A DNA stretch of 64,000 nt, taken from Paragordius varius. Lineage: Eukaryota > Nematomorpha. This document shows, piece by piece, positions 62,401 to 64,000 of this stretch (positions within the stretch are counted from its first letter, which is position 1; the number at the start of each line of letters is the position of its first letter). Below the pieces are notes generated by a model that saw only the letters and a program-made list of their open reading frames with translations, did no database searches and was not told where the DNA came from. The position numbers and the translations under genes are program-made. The DNA lies in assembly GCA_964247055.1 (NCBI GenBank), contig OZ176056.1:310001-374000 (forward strand), read 5' to 3'.

Positions 62401-64000
62401 TCACCGGTGAACAAAATTATTTTTTATACATTCTCTTAGTAAGACTACATCAAATTATAGAGATAGTTTGACAAACTGTTTCATATCCGATTTTTACAAC
62501 AATACTTTAAAAATTATGGTATTAAACCAGTCGCATCAATACTCAAGTTAAACTTTGTCCTTAAAAATCGGATATTGGTCACCGGTGAACAAAATTATTT
62601 TATATACATTCTCTTAGTAAGACTACATCAAAATATAGAGATAGTTTGACAAACTCTTTCATATCCGATTTTTACAACGATACTTTAAAAATTAATGTAT
62701 AAAACTAGTCGTATCAATAAATCGCATCAATACTCAAGTTAAACTTTGTCCTTAAAAATCGGATATTGGTCACCGGTGAACAAAATTATTTTTTATACAT
62801 TCTCTTAGTAGGACTACATCAAAATACAGAGATAGTTTGGCAAACTCTTTCATATCCGATTTTTACAATGATACTTTAAAAATTAATGTATAAAACTAGT
62901 CGCATCAATACTCAAGTTAAACTTTGTCCTTAAAAATCGGATATTGGTCACCGGTGAACAAAATTATTTTATATACATTCTCTTAGTAAGACTACATCAA
63001 AATATAGAGATAGTTTTACAAACTCTTTCATATCCGATTTTTACAACGATACTTTAAAAATTAATGTATTAAACTAGTCGCATCAATACTCAAGTTAAAC
63101 TTTGTCCTTAAAAATCGGATATTGGTCACCGGTGAACAAAATAATTTTTTATACATTCTCTTAGTAAGACTACATCAAAATATAGAAATAGTTTGACAAA
63201 CTCTTTCATATCCGATTTTTACAACGATACTTTAAAAATAAATGTATAAAACTAGTCGTATCAATAAATCGCATCAATACTCAAGTTAAACTTTGTCCTT
63301 AAAAATCGGATATTGGTCACCGGTGAACAAAATTATTTTTTATACATTCTCTTAGTAAGACTACATCAAAATATAGAGATAGTTTTACAAACTCTTTCAT
63401 ATCCGATTTTTACAACGATACTTTAAAAATTAATGTATTAAACTAGTCGCATCAATACTCAAGTTAAACTTTGTCCTTAAAAATCGGATATTGGTCACCG
63501 GTGAACAAAATAATTTTTTATACATTCTCTTAGTAAGACTACATCAAAATATAGAAATAGTTTGACAAACTCTTTCATATCCGATTTTTACAACGATACT
63601 TTAAAAATAAATGTATAAAACTAGTCGTATCAATAAATCGCATCAATACTCAAGTTAAACTTTGTCCTTAAAAATCGGATATTGGTCACCGGTGAACAAA
63701 ATTATTTTTTATACATTCTCTTAGTAGGACTACATCAAAATACAGAGATAGTTTGGCAAACTCTTTCATATCCGATTTTTACAATGATACTTTAAAAATT
63801 AATGTATAAAACTAGTCGCATCAATACTCAAGTTAAACTTTGTCCTTAAAAATCGGATATTGGTCACCGGTGAACAAAATTATTTTATATACATTCTCTT
63901 AGTAAGACTACATCAAAATATAGAGATAGTTTGACAAACTCTTTCATATCCGATTTTTACAACGATACTTTAAAAATTAATGTATAAAACTAGTCGCATC
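62401..64000 (+). repeat. Domain III continuation, with dimer tandem of period 369 bp
   Basis: Domain III monomers continue to the window edge. The segments 62,972-63,357 and 63,341-63,726 are a tandem dimer at an offset of 369 bp (gttttacaaac at 63,012 and 63,381). The marker aaatacagagat recurs near 61,551, 62,823 and 63,739, and cattatagag-type monomers near 62,451 link this part to 27,363 and 27,732. The array runs off the window in mid-monomer, so its end is not seen. Confidence 0.78.

Larger units (their letters stand above)
1..64000 (+). repeat. Uninterrupted satellite DNA array, about 178-bp monomer, about 358 copies
   Basis: The whole window is one tandem array. The motif catatccg begins at 1, 179, 357, 535, 713, 891, 1082, 1261, 1439, 1617, 1805 and 1983, and keeps recurring at about 178-bp spacing to the last base. 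Every copy I read lies in the same orientation, and both window edges cut through the array, so it is longer than 64 kb. There is no non-satellite stretch of even 50 bases: no transposon, RNA gene, intron-like unique sequence or coding region. Because 178 is not a multiple of 3 and the monomer carries stops in all frames, reading frames close within about one monomer. Established knowledge: monomers near nucleosome length in megabase arrays are typical of centromeric or pericentromeric heterochromatin. That role is inferred here, not shown. I do not recognise the family by name. Confidence 0.98.

Noticed and set aside
1-64000. CRISPR array
   Set aside because: There is periodic repetition, but no short conserved repeat alternating with unique spacers: the whole 178-bp unit is repeated, with no spacer diversity and no cas genes.
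1-64000. Retroelement, LTR or DNA-transposon insertion inside the array
   Set aside because: Monomer register is kept throughout, with length changes explained by 2-, 4-, 7- and 13-bp indels or whole monomers. No foreign sequence, poly-A tail, target-site duplication or terminal repeat was seen.
1-64000. Rho-independent terminators or promoters (T-runs after dyads, ttgaca-like and tataat-like strings)
   Set aside because: gtttgaca and tatac/tataaa strings and T-runs occur in every monomer as a result of AT-richness. Nothing distinguishes one copy as regulatory, and the array is not bacterial in character.

Overview
The window is satellite DNA from end to end. All 64,000 bases are head-to-tail copies of one AT-rich monomer of about 178 bp (about 70% A+T in the first copy, 53 G+C of 178), roughly 358 copies, all in the same orientation. 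I found no unique sequence, mobile element, RNA gene or credible protein-coding gene inside it. This is the organisation of a eukaryotic centromeric or pericentromeric array. CpG dinucleotides are not depleted (5 in the first monomer against about 3.9 expected from its base composition), which fits a genome with little germline CpG methylation, for example many insects, better than a vertebrate or most plants. I do not recognise the satellite family and cannot name the species.

Monomer anatomy, taking the first copy (1-178) as reference: two perfect 14-bp inverted arms (2-15 and 81-94) separated by 65 bp; a 10-bp palindrome tcaccggtga at 98-107; and an odd-length palindrome agtttgNcaaact at 162-174. 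Length classes recur: 178 bp (standard), 188-191 bp (with a 13-bp internal micro-duplication), 174 bp (a 4-bp deletion giving tatactcttag) and 176 bp (a 2-bp-shorter form reading attacaccgg).

Layout by diagnostic variants. Domain I, 1 to about 3,894, has its own 10-12-monomer higher-order repeat. Domain II, about 3,895-17,796, holds several nested tandem amplicons (8-mer, 5-mer, about 22-mer, dimer). Domain III, about 17,797-28,000, contains a 36-monomer repeat of period 6,428 bp. A second domain II-type tract runs from 28,001 to about 52,869 and is itself full of local amplifications (30.1-36.7, 38.4-40.0 and 41.2-43.2 kb), with a variant-rich patch at about 40.08-41.17 kb. A second copy of domain III starts at about 52,870 and continues to the window end, with rearranged monomers after 61,930.

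The main large-scale structure is a long-range duplication. The interval 3,895-26,857 is matched in the same order by 43,067-61,930. The offset falls stepwise from 39,172 to 35,073 bp because one copy lost or the other gained whole monomers. The best-preserved part, 17,797-26,857 against 52,870-61,930, keeps a constant 35,073-bp offset over 9.06 kb, and I noticed only five substitutions by eye. This is a recent segmental amplification inside a satellite array, laid over older nested higher-order repeats. All matches were made by eye from diagnostic variants and coordinate offsets, so boundaries are good to a few bases where a diagnostic difference is named and to tens of bases elsewhere.
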